Positions 35,201 through 47,220 of a DNA stretch of 60,000 nucleotides are shown piece by piece; the stretch's first letter is position 1, and each line of letters begins with the position of its first letter. The notes beneath the pieces were generated by a model, which saw only the letters and a list, made by a program, of their open reading frames with translations, searched no databases and had not been told where the DNA came from. The stretch spans positions 9,318,675 through 9,378,674 of the forward strand of contig NC_087078.1 of the NCBI RefSeq assembly GCF_026151205.1, given 5' to 3'. This DNA comes from Bolinopsis microptera. Its lineage: Eukaryota; Ctenophora; Tentaculata; Lobata; Bolinopsidae. The position numbers and the translations under genes are program-made.

Positions 35201-36000
35201 TATGTAGGTGCTTCAAGCAATATTAAGCCCTCTCCCTTATATTGAATGACTAATCCTAAGTTCTAATTTTATCAGGTCAACAAAGTTTCAGTGTCAGAAC
35301 AACAATTATCATCGTGCATGACTTTAGTGTTGGCCTCTTGATAGGGTTTGAATCGTGGGAATAAGTTTAAATAATGGTTTGCAACGATTACAAACCGTAT
35401 TTAAAATATGTGATTACAATCCACATATTGTAGTTGATGATTGATCTCCTGAATAGTTGACGGAAGATTCACAGGTTCACGACGGATCCACGTCAAGTGT
35501 TCATGTCAAGTATCAACTGTAGGCGAGTGTAGCGTCAGTCGCTCCTCTAAATACACGGCACGATGGACTGATATTTGGTGACGTAGGACTAAATACTTTC
35601 AGGCAGAACTTGAGATAAAGAACAATAAGAATTATAGCGTTGTAGAAAGATTCTGCCAGGGAACAAAGAAATCCAACAATATCATTTACACAATTCTGCT
35701 TTCTTGAGGTGGAAGAAGGGCTTATGACTGACGTGCTGAGTGCTGGATGACGTTCGACAAGGGAGGAGGCGGCATGTCAGCTCTGCAAACATACCTCACT
35801 GAGTCTGCAATGTCAAGGGCATTTCTTACGCAATGTGCGTCGTGGACGTATGATTTATGTCGGGATACCTGAAGAATCTGAAAGCTTTAGAATACTACGA
35901 CACTCTGGTGTAGCCCTATTGGCCGAAGTAGGGTCTCCTGAATACCATATTGGAAAAACTTTTCTTATTTACAATATCAGTATCACTATCAAACACATGT
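32290..36000. other. No gene established; non-coding
   Basis: A G-rich run lies at about 32322-32338. Remaining frames are short with no family resemblance or paired splice sites. AT-rich intergenic sequence. Confidence 0.45.
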
Positions 36001-39000
36001 GTGTTATCAATTTGGGTCTGCGGATGGGTGTTCCGAAGTTAGGGCTCTCGAATAATTTGCCCTCTAAAAAACTGCACTATGGGCCCAAAAAAAAAAACGA
36101 CCGGCAAACATCAAAGCTTAGATGCACACTCATGGATTCATGGGAAAATCATAAAAAACAATCACAACCGCCTGCTACACGTTGGCAAGCTCTTGGTTAC
36201 AAACGTGTATCAAACAACCGACCAGCAGAAGTGTCCACCTCAAAAAAAAAGATTTTGCAAAAAATATGCATTTTTGCAGAATCAGAAAATGACCGTTTTT
36301 GGCATGTTGCCCGAAAATGTTTTGTGAGTGGCCCTAAAATACGATAATCGTTGAGAAATCCGACAAAACGTACAAGAGTAAACAAATTCATTAACTTAAC
36401 TTTATGGTTCGAACATAAACTTCAAGAATGTGAGAGCAGGGTGGGAGGGTTATAGCTGACGTTAGTAGAGGGTGGAAGGGCTTGATTCGATTGTTGATGA
36501 TGACCAGGTGGCAAATAAAATAGAAGCCGCAGGTGATCTTATCTGTTTAGAACGATTTCAAATACCAATAACGATACAGATGCGTTTTTGCGGCTCGACC
36601 CTAAACACGCGGAAAAATGAAGTCAAAATTAATAAAGTTGACGTCTTGCAATTCGTTTTAACGCAATAATTATGTTTATAGATTTGTTAATTCCAGTAAG
36701 ATATTAATATCTCTTCATTTGCAAACAAAGGTCCAAGAGATCTGATTGTTCGATCGGATGATCGTGAGCTTTACAAGAAATTTTGGTGATACCATGAAAC
36801 ACATGATCATGTGGTGAAATTGAAACTGCAATTATGTGGCGACTATGCTCCAATCATAAACTATTTAGAGGGAACTAATATGACTACAAAATGTAGGAAA
36901 ATGGGACAAAAATCCCATTATGCGACTTAAAATGAACAAAATTGACCGAATGACTGGGCTCAGTCAACCTCGGTCAGCCACAAAGCACAGCTGGTGTTTC
37001 GTTAGTTAACACTTTACTCACCCACAATCACTGACGTAACATAAGCCACTAAGGTAGCCCTTGAAACCGGACACGAGGGCCGGAGAACTCCGCAAGCAAC
37101 CGAGGTTGCCATGATGTGAGGATTAAATTCCAGGATATTTATACCTGGCGTCCGGTAATATCCAACGTACTGTCATAATGGACCATGGTACGGTTGGTCC
37201 AGGCGTAATCAACTTACTGATTACGGACCTTCTCATATCCTTACTTTTACAGGTGGGGGCGTCATGAGTATTATACAGGTCTCTCCAGGTGCCAAACTGA
37301 AGTCAGTACGCGAGTTTTCACCTCCCTATCGATGTCAGTGCGATTATTCCAATCGCTCAGTGACGGATTACTCATAAAATCGGTGCATGACAAATTTAAA
37401 ATCTTTTTAAATTTAGAGATCGCCATTAACTAGCGAAAAGGGGACCAAATTTATTAAATCCTTGCTCTATGCTCATAAACTCTTACATGTGTTGAGGTGA
37501 GAATTGGAAGCAGAGACGTTTATAGCAATTAATTCAGGCTTGTAAAATTCCCAATTTCTTCGGTAAATGGCGTATTCAATACTCACCTCCCCGTGATAAG
37601 ATAACAACTAAATCACCCGTTCATTATTATAATCTATAAATTATCTGGAAATAAACTAGAGAATCCATATTATTCTTTAACAATCAACAGGAAACGTATA
37701 ACAAGATACTTAAAAAAGCAAAACCACATATGATTAATATCTAGCACACTCTAACACGTAAAGGAACATAATCTATCAAAACACATTTAAATACCTAAAT
37801 CTGGTTCCACAAAGAACTTGGTTAATTGGTAGCGGTATTTCAACATTTTTGGTAGCGTATTTCCAATTTTCTACCAAAATACAGCATATTTTTTAACACT
37901 ATTTTCATGGCAGGAAACATAATATTATCTCGTACGAGAAATATTTGATGCTAAAAAGCTCAGTATTACACTAGAAATAGTCTAATAGTCGAGATTAGAC
38001 GGCTCCGGGGCCGGCTCCTGTAAATTTTTAAATTTTGATGTTTTTTGGTTACCAATCGCAATGACAAAGTCTCACACTCAAAAACATGAAATACTACTAA
38101 AGATTAATAACTTAGCTACTATACTAATTATCATATCCTATGCACTCTACAATCGGTTCTCAGGTATGAAACAAGTCTAAAGACCGTAGGTACGGCGAGG
38201 GTAGATTACTTATATGGAAGTGTACCTTGGCAACAATACATATAAGGTAAAAGTACAATTATGCCTCAGTATCATAGAAACCAGAATCTTCTGATCCCCC
38301 TCTACAAACATCTCGACGCTAGCCAAATTCTTCTTAATCTTACCGCTTTTCGGAGCCTGCAAGATTAATAAATCAGCTCTATTCTATCCAATTCTAGGAA
38401 CACGAATACAGTAAAACCGAGTTGTTATTGTCATTACTTTGGTGCCAGGTTTTGTGCCCAGCAAGTCAATGACTCCTAGTCACGTGACCTTTGAGAGAGA
38501 TCTGCAGACATTTGTCTTAGTCCTCTTGCAGGAAACGAAATCGCCATGTAGTAAACATTTGGTGGGTTATCTGTGCCGAAAATAATTCGGAAACCAGTAA
38601 ATAGTAATTACATGATAACCGACAACCGTAAGTTACTGTAATCAATACTGTAATAGTTAATAATTGTATACATACTGGACACGTACTGGAAAATACAGGC
38701 AAATAACAGATTCAGAATTGAACAATTCAGAGGATGAATAAATGGGGGTGGGGGGATTTGTAAGTTACTCTATCTAACAATGAGTTATTTAACCTGAGAG
38801 AGTTGTTCATTTTCATAGCCACACACTTACAGAACTACCTCAGTCCCACCAGTAACCTCATCACCCCTCCTCTACGCTAATGGAGGAGAGGAGGAGAGAC
38901 TACCATGATAAAGGAGGTGTGGTTTCTCGAAATCACTATAAAGGTGGGATTATTGTTACGTGCTTCCAAAATCTCCCCACTCTTAGTATGGTACAAAACA

Positions 39001-39120
39001 GTAAGTGAGGGGAGGGTTTTTTCGCCGTTTATATTTTTAAACTTCTCACAATTTCTTGCATCTTCGTCATTCATCTACTTTGACAGGTTACGAAATAGAT
39101 GACACATTGTGATTGACCCC
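36000..39120. other. No gene established; short basic frames only
   Basis: An 82-codon Lys-rich frame at 36079-36327 (starting MGPKKKTTGKHQ) overlaps two other open frames and matches no family I know. I see nothing else beyond a small hairpin near 36900 (GGGACAAAAATCCC). Confidence 0.4.
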
Positions 39121-39126
39121 CTATAA

Positions 39127-39690
39127 TTGTTACAGAGTAAACAGTATCGACATGGTAACCCAAGGTTACTTACCAGGTTACATGGTTACCTTTCAGAGTA
39201 TAAACTAGGTTACTTACCAGGTAACCCTGGTTACTTACCAGGTTACCCTGGATATAAAACCAGGGTTACCCTGGTTACTCTACCACGGATTACTCTGCGT
39301 TACCTTATCAGGTAACCATGGTTACTTACCAGAGTAACCTGGTTACTTACCAGGCTAACCATGGTTACGTACAGGGAACCCATGGTTAATTACCAGGTAA
39401 CCTGGTTACTTACCAGTTACCCTGTTACTTACCCGGGTTACCCTGGTTACTTACAGGTTCCTGGTTACTTACCAGGTTACCCGGTCTACTTACCAGGTTA
39501 CCCTGGTTACTTACCAGGATTACCCTGGTTATTACAAGGTTACCTGGTTTCTTACCTGGTTACCCTGGTTTCTTTCCTGGTAACCCTGGGTTACTTACCA
39601 GGTTAACATGGTTACTTACCAGGTAACCCTGGTTACTTACCAGGTTACCTGGTTTACTTTCCAGGTTACCCTGGTTACTTACCCCAGGCA
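39127..39690. repeat. GGTTACTTACCA minisatellite
   Basis: Irregular ~20-25-bp units of GGTTACTTACCAGGTTACCC, many with single-base gains or losses. The unit contains the palindrome GGTTACC/GGTAACC. The indel-heavy heterogeneity resembles either an old array or unpolished long-read consensus. Confidence 0.9.
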
Positions 39691-39699
39691 TGGGGAGAT

Positions 39700-41420
39700 G
39701 CAGGAGGTTGGAAGTGTCCTCCTTTACATTGACAGGCATTGAATCATGAAGCGTTGTTGAGTAGGATGTATTACTGTGATCTGCGGCGCTTAAAACACCG
39801 GTATCTTAGTGTGTGTGCTTACTCCTCGTTGGATGTTGTGGTTATTTACGGGCAACATTTTATGATCTAAGAATATCTCAATAGGGCTGATCTAGGGTCT
39901 AAGAATGTCTAGATAGGTGATCTAAGGATGAGCATTATGGTAGGTGACCTCAGAATACCGTGAAGCGTCAGGAAGTAACGAGCGTGACTTGAAGGAACCC
40001 TAAATCGATGATTACTGACAGTTTAAATATGATTCAAACTCAACAATAATTCCTATAACGATTAACAAATTTATTCATATGGTTCAGCACTTCGGACGTT
40101 CCGATCTGTAACAAAAATACTTGGCGTGTCTGGAATTAAAACTATTATATGCGTTGGATGTTTATAATTGCAATGGAAAAACGGATTCAAGGCTCAAAAG
40201 CATCAAAACTGGCGGAATTACAGCATAAAAGTAAAAGCAATGTTCAAATCGTTACCAGAAAGTTTATCTTATCAGCAAAGCGGCCAGATAAGGATTTAAC
40301 GAATATTGTTAAAAAATATTGTTACAAACCGTCATATTGAAGATGTGCAGGGCAACAGTGTTGGCAGAGTTCAGCTTGAATTCTCTGTATAGTGCACCAA
40401 ATACTCCGCCTAAACGAGGGTTTACGTGATTAGAATCATCAAGATCGGTATTTCCCCCAATCAAACAAACGAATGAGTTTCAAAAATTAAACGACGAGTC
40501 TTTATAACATTGTAGAATTATTTAGGAAACTCCGGATTCTAATTATTCAGCTTATCTACACTTTATCGATAAGTTTCTTAATTAGGCTCGGCCTCGCTTG
40601 TTACACGGAGAACAATGCTTATGGGTAACCTTGTGTGTATTTTACAAGATGCCCGGGTTCTAGAAGCAACAGAGAAAAGGTTTGTTGGTGGAAATAAGAC
40701 ATCGTTACAAATAATTTGCGTGCTTACTTTTAGTTAATCTGGGAGATTGATTGGTGGATGCAAAATCTGCTGAAATGACTGATTTAGTCAAGTAGTTAAC
40801 TTGCTAGTTATTTCATAGTGAAGACATAAATAGATTTCCACTGAAAAAGCGATATTCTGAGGATGTAGTGACGATTGAATATCCCCTCACTATGATATGA
40901 TTGTTGGTAACACTAAAGGAGGGCTAACAGTGGGACGGTTGTGTCATAAAAGGTAACCAGTGTAATCTCCCTTTCTGCTAAATTAACAGGAACAGAAACT
41001 GTATCTTCTGTCTACATCTTATTTTTTATGTACTCAAAACCTACCTGATAAAAAGAGAGTGACAGTCAAGAGTTACAACTGGTTAATGAGTTTAATACAA
41101 GGTCGATTTTCTCGGTTATTTTTATAGCTTTCCGTCAGGAAAATAATTCCGGGACCTTCAATGGGGGTAAACAAGAAGGATGTGCAAATACCTCTTTCCT
41201 CTGCTGGAGCGGGTACTTACCCTATAAAAGTAAAACAAATGTGAATAACCTCTTTCTTTGCTGAGGGGGGTATTACCCCTTAAAGTAAAACAATGTACCT
41301 CACCTGCCCACGAGAATCCCCATATTATATTATCTTTCAAAAAAAAGCTCACATTCAGTGACAGCGCGGTTCATCTTCATGTGGTGTAGGACAGAAAGAG
41401 AGGGAATCAGTTCACTTCTT
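39700..41420. other. No gene seen; contains a dispersed repeat copy
   Basis: At about 41075-41180 there is a copy of a segment (AAGGTCGATTT, TCGGTTATTTTT, GAAAATAATTC) that recurs at about 54520-54620 in the same orientation and at about 50080-50190 inverted. Otherwise non-coding. Confidence 0.5.
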
Positions 41421-41879
41421 TTGCCTCAGTAGTGAGGTCCCTCCACTGTAGGCCCTGGGGGTACTCCTCGTCAGAAAACATGTGGAGGTTGTTGCCTGAT
41501 TTGAACATTGCGGTAGATGGTATAAGTTTGATACAGTTCTGCGGTGGATAAAGAGATTGTAGTTGGCAATGATATTTAGAAAAGAAAAACGTTAGACTTT
41601 TGTTTAAAATTCACTAAAAGAACTTTTAGCTAAGCTGTAGTAAGAAATGGGGAGGTCGGACAGATGGACTGTCTCCGCATTGTTGAAATAGAATTGTGTG
41701 GTTCATACACTTTATTGTCATCTAAAATGTAACTAGGGTTAGTAGAAAATAGTGTGTATTTGGGAAAAAAATAGGTATATTATTATCAAGACACAAGGGT
41801 AATTATCTTGTGTTAGAACTAAATGCTCCATGAAATGAAAAAGTCTAGGAACTTCCTACAACTAACATCTCATTTCCAG

Positions 41880-42820
41880 TATCTCCGTTAAAAGTGGAGG
41901 TGTTATGATTGTGATGCCGTCACTAAACATACTAAACTTAACCTCTCATTCCCCAGCTCAGTTATCTCCCGTAATTATAAGTGGAATGTTATGAGTGATG
42001 CCGTCAATAACAAACTAAACTTAACTCTCTCATTTCCCAGTATCTCCCGTAAAAGTGGATGTAGTATTATGAGTGATGACGTCAATAACAAACTAAATAA
42101 CCTCATCATTCCAGTATCTCCCGTAAAGTGGAGTATTATGAGTGATGCCGTCAATAAACAAACTAAACTAACCTCTCAATTCCAGTATCTCCCGTTTAAA
42201 AAAAGTGGAGTATTATGAGGGAGCCGTCAATAACAAACTAAAAACTAACCCTTCTCATTTTCCCCAGTCTCTCCCGTAAAAGAGGAGTGTTATGAGTGAT
42301 GCCGTCAATAACAACTAAACCTATTCATCTCATTTCCCAGTATCTCCCGTTTTAAATGTGGAGTGTTATGAGTGATGGCAGGTCAATACACAAACTAACT
42401 AACCTCTCATTTCAGTATCTCCCGTAAAGAGGAGGGTTATGAGTGATGCCGTCAATAACAAAACTAAACTAACTCTCATTTCCCAGTATCTACCGAAAAG
42501 TGGAGTGTTATGAGTGATGCCGTCAATAACAAACTAAACTAACCTCTCATTTCCCTGTATCTCCCGTAAAAGTGGAGTATATGAGTGTTGCCGTCAATAA
42601 CAAAAACTTAACTAATCCTCTGATTTCCCTGTATTATCTCCCGTAAAAGTGGAGTGTTATGAGTGATGCCGTCAATAAACAAACTAAACTAACTCTCATT
42701 TCCCCAGTATCTCCCGTAAAGTGGAGTGATTATGAGTGATGCGCTCAATAACAAACTAAACTTACCTCTCATTCCCTGTATCTCCGTAAAAGTGGAGTGT
42801 TATGACGTGATGCCGTCAAT
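41880..42820. repeat. ~72-bp tandem array in a PCCA-copy intron
   Basis: About a dozen units carrying GTATCTCCCGTAAAAGTGG, AGTGTTATGAGTGATGCCG and TCAATAACAAACTAAACT. Units differ mostly by single-base indels rather than substitutions. Confidence 0.92.
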
Positions 42821-43099
42821 AACATTACTCATCCAGAGCTTTCTCCATGTGATCTATGCCTCCCTAGCCTCTGTTGGAGGCGTATGTTACTAGTTTAGAT
42901 ATCATGGGATGTAGTGGATACTAATGTGCACCTCTACGTATACCAATATCACAATCCGTACTCCTGGAGAATTTAGGGACATCAGGGATTCAATATATCT
43001 TTAATTCTTAACAATCATCATCTCTTCGATGTAAAACTAAAACTTGTAGTTGTTGAACAACTGCTAAATTCGCGGAGAACTAGATCTGGAATACACCTA

Positions 43100-44480
43100 A
43101 CTAGGTTGGGAGAAACTAGTAACAGTAATACATAAACCTATTAACCTAGTAACCTAGTAACCTGTAATCACTAACCTAGTATCTAGTATCCCAGTTAATA
43201 CACTAACCTAGGTCTGCAGTGTTGTGTGAGAGACGCCCTGGTTATGGGTATTTGGTTGAGTAGACCTACACTGGGCAGATATCTGGACTGGTCCTCTGAG
43301 TACACTCTACACTCCATAGCCCATCCTGAAATTAGCAGTTAGCAGAATACTCTCAAATGCTACTTTAGTAACCAAGTAAACCCTAGTAACCTAGGTATGC
43401 TAGTAATCTAGTAAGCTTAGTAACCAGTAATACACTCTACAAGTCATGGCCCCATCCTGAAATTAACAGTTATTCAGGAATACTGTGCAGTTCTTGGGAG
43501 CAGGGTCTCCGAGCAGGTCTCGGGGTATTCTTCACGTTTATGGGACGGATTTGGACCGTTTCAGGACTATTTTCGGGGCTTCAGTAGTAAGCTGTTAATG
43601 ACTGATTTGGAGGCCTAACACAGCAGGGGTGAAAGTCTAAGGAACCGTACCTTTGATTCCAGAATCAGATTGGGTATAGCTGACGAGGGTAGCCGGGCCC
43701 GCTACGCGTAACATCTCATCCACTAATCCACCTGAAATAAGATTGTGGTTTGTATCAAGTATTTAGCATATCCCACGATATTCACGTTCCCCTCTGCACA
43801 CTTTAGGTCTAGAATAAGACAAGGAATGGAGCATGCAATGGCACTAGGTTACTCTAGGTACAGGTTTACTAGGTTTGTAACTTAGTAACCACGTGCTGAA
43901 AATCGGTACTTTCACAGATCATACACTCCGTGATCAGGTGCTCAACGGCCGTCTCGTGTTCATCTCCAGGGAAGAAGAAGTTATGTGGGTGTCCACTAGG
44001 AACTCTACCGTGCCCGCACACTCTGTATTAAACAGAGTTTAAAAGGAAACACTGAAGAAGAAATTCCAAAATGTGTCCATAAACACGTGGAACAAACATT
44101 GAAATCTATCAAAGGTGTATCCTGGAATATACAAATTTGCTGACTGCAGTGGGTCAGGTGTAAACAATTATAAAAGCTTTTGGTTTACTATAATAAAAAT
44201 AAATGATAATTTTACAGCTTGAGACACACAGCACGCTTGTTCTCCCTAGCCATTCTACTTCAGGAGTGATTGAAGGGACTTGTCGCTTCCTCAACTACCT
44301 GAAATAAGATGGTCAGTGAGATACCCGTCTGAGGTCATACACTGCTAAGAGCAGTCGATAAATGTTTGATTGATATATGAATATAATTGTATCTAAGGAA
44401 CTTAGTAACTATAGTTACTTAATAACTATAGAACTCTAGTAACTATAGTAAACTTATAATAACTATTTAGTAACTATGTT
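43100..44480. repeat. Clusters of AACCTAGT and AACTATAGT short repeats
   Basis: Short irregular repeats of CTAGTAACCTAGTAA type occur at about 43125-43210, 43370-43435 and 43845-43890, and a TAACTATAGTAACT variant at about 44400-44470. They fall in introns of the minus-strand PCCA copy. Confidence 0.75.
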
Positions 44481-45389
44481 AACCTTCTAAGGAAACAGAT
44501 AATAAACTTCTATTCCTCATCGGAATATACATTCCCTTTCATTCAAGTTAAATTCAGCTTTCCCTGGCTATCTGCCAAGATTTGTTATCTCTACGTGACG
44601 AGGGTTATCGATAAACATGTCGGTAAATAAATTAACAAACTTCAATGAACTTATAAACCTGATACAGTTTTTTTATCAGATGAAAAATATGAAATTTCTG
44701 AAAAATCTTTCGGAAAAATTGTTTAAGTTGTAAGAAACTCTTTACCCAGGTTTTAAATAGAAGCCCTGCAAAAGTAAGATAATACATCATTATATTATTT
44801 AGTTATATTATTAAGTTATCATAAAATAATGAACACACACCGTCAATGAGAAGTATATCATCTTCCAAAACTAGATGCGGCCCTCCTCTCGAGCTCAGTT
44901 TAAATCCCTCCCTCACTTCAGCGTCATTCCACGCTACTCTCATACCTGGTGGTTGAGAAATGTAACTGTTATTTACTGTTGGGGTGTCCAGCATAAAAAC
45001 CCATTTTAAATTGGAAAATTTCAGGTAAAGTTGGGTTTTTTTGGGGCCTGTATAGGTCAGTGAACTTTACTTGATTAGAAAACATTGAAAAGAATACAGG
45101 GGTTTTGTTTCAATGTAGTCGTGAATTAGACAAAAAGTACCAAAAAAAAAAGAAAAAATCCAAAAAAACCCATTTCCAAATGGATAAATTTTAAGGTCTA
45201 AAAATGGGTTTTTTGGGGTTGGGACCAACGCCCCCACTCTTACTTGGTAGCCATGAGTGAAATAGTGAAAGGGTTTCGAGTGTAAAGTGTAAATGGACCC
45301 GTCTATCATTTTGGTTAATTAGTTCGTACATGAATTGTATAATTTATCAATTTTATGCAGAGTTACTTTAAATTATTATCCACGAAAAA

Positions 45390-45567
45390 GTAGTAGTGAC
45401 GGGCCGGTGTCCGACACTAAGGGGCTCGGGACTGTTATAGCAGCTGATTGGGACCGCCCTATGGATCGCCTAATCTTATACGATAATATAGATTATATTT
45501 TTTTATTCGGAAATAATTATATAACAGCCCGGAAGCCCCCCAGGGTGGGACGCTCGCGCACTACTTG
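45390..45567. mobile_element. Degraded copy of 182-bp TIR MITE
   Basis: Inverted-arm equivalent of the element at 59021-59202, with several indels in the termini (GTCCGACACTAAGGGGCTC and GCCCGGAAGCCCCCC). Confidence 0.7.
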
Positions 45568-46569
45568 ACTCGCCCACTCTCGTGGGGTGACTCGTGGACT
45601 TGCACCGCGAGACTGCGTGAACTGGGTAAAGAGGTTACATTTCCGCCTAAAACCGTTCTTTAAATCGAAAACGGTTTTAAGACTAAAAGTAAGTTTATAT
45701 ACTTCTGAGGGTTTTTTCGGGATATATATACGCTGGTAAACTGTGCTTTACCTTTTCACCACCTCCGGCGATGCCTTATCATTACAGGATATCTGTAATG
45801 GTTTATGGTTTTACCTAGGGCATGTCCGAGATATTATCGTGGAATCAAAAGTAGTTCAAAATATGTATTACCATAGATTGTTTTCTGCCAGCATGAGTTT
45901 ACATACTGCTAGTACTACTACAGTAGTCAGCGCAGTCCAGATAAAAAGAAACTATGGTCAACCACCAGCCGCCAGATAAATGTGAATTAACCAGGTAACT
46001 ATGGAAACAGCCTCCTCCAATACCAGGAAACTGTAAAAAAAAAATAACCGACTTGATAGCATAGTGACAGCAGAACTTCGGTCCTCACAACACCATCATA
46101 ACCAGGTATACAGTCACACCTGCAGCCCGCGCTATTATATGGAATCTATCTTATAACCCATAGCCTGACAGAGTGTTTTATCAGAGTAACTCATGGGAGG
46201 GGGGGGGCAGGGGGCATTATTCAGGTATATACGCTATCTAACTGCGTATAATGCGCATTACACTTTTTAATTGCACGATGGCGCAGCCGAGTGGAAATTG
46301 ATACAATAATCGCACGAGGCGAAGCCGAGGTTCGATTTCTTGCAGTTATTTCACGAGGGCAGCCGGTGCAATAACTGGTGTAATCGTATTATACATGCAG
46401 TTCGATTCGCGTTTAACTCCACGCCCTCTGAAGTTTAACCAGAGTAATTTGTTTATAATCGCACCTACTTTGTTGATATACAGGGTGGGCTCAAAAGTCT
46501 AACCATTTTTATCTCTTAAAATGTAAAGCTCGCTGAGATCTCACTAATTATTTTATTTCAGAATGGATA

Positions 46570-47220
46570 AAGCGCCATAACTTACGTTCCTGTATTAATA
46601 TTTTTGATTATAATTTTTTAGAGTTTGTCACATCATAATAGGGACACAACTTTGTGTAAGTTTCTGTGTGCGTCTGAGTTGTCTGACAAAGGTTAGCCTC
46701 CTGAGAGTGCTAGCTTTAATTTCCTCACCCAGAACTGTTTACATTGGTTAATAGAAACCACCCAAAAAAAATCATGGGTAAAAAATAAAAAACCAACGAT
46801 TTATGTATGTTTTACCAATTCTATTCACCATTGATACAGAGCACATTCCATGTAAGAAGAACGATATAAACAAGCAGGAAGGTCTTCTGTGATAGTCTTA
46901 TCAGTTAAAATATAGAGGAGAATGGAATGTGCGTGGATCCTTGTGAATAGAATTGGTTTAAAACGTGAATAAAATCGCTGGTGTTTGAAAATTTTTGTTA
47001 CCCGGATTTTTTTGGTGGTTTTATTATCCAATGTAATCAGTTCTGGGTGAGAATTCAAGCTAGCTCGCTAGGGGTAAATTGGTCAAATAAGCTCGTGCCG
47101 CTCGCAATCACACAAATCTTGCCACAAGGTTTAGATACTTTGTTTTAAACATTTCTGTGAAATTTAGAGAAGCAAAAATATTAATCAGAACATAAGTTAT
47201 GCCACTTTTTGTTTTACAAA
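46570..47220. mobile_element. Foldback element, left-arm copy
   Basis: Equivalent of 57384-58025. Its own two arms pair around about 46890: CCAATTCTATTCAC against GTGAATAGAATTGG, and CACCCAGAACTGTTTACATT against AATGTAATCAGTTCTGGGTG. Confidence 0.75.

Noticed and set aside
36079-36327. 82-codon Lys-rich frame
   Set aside because: Overlapping frames, poly-A driven lysines and no recognisable family or splice sites.
39127-42820. CRISPR-like direct repeats
   Set aside because: Units are contiguous or irregular tandem repeats without unique uniform spacers, in a eukaryotic genome with introns.
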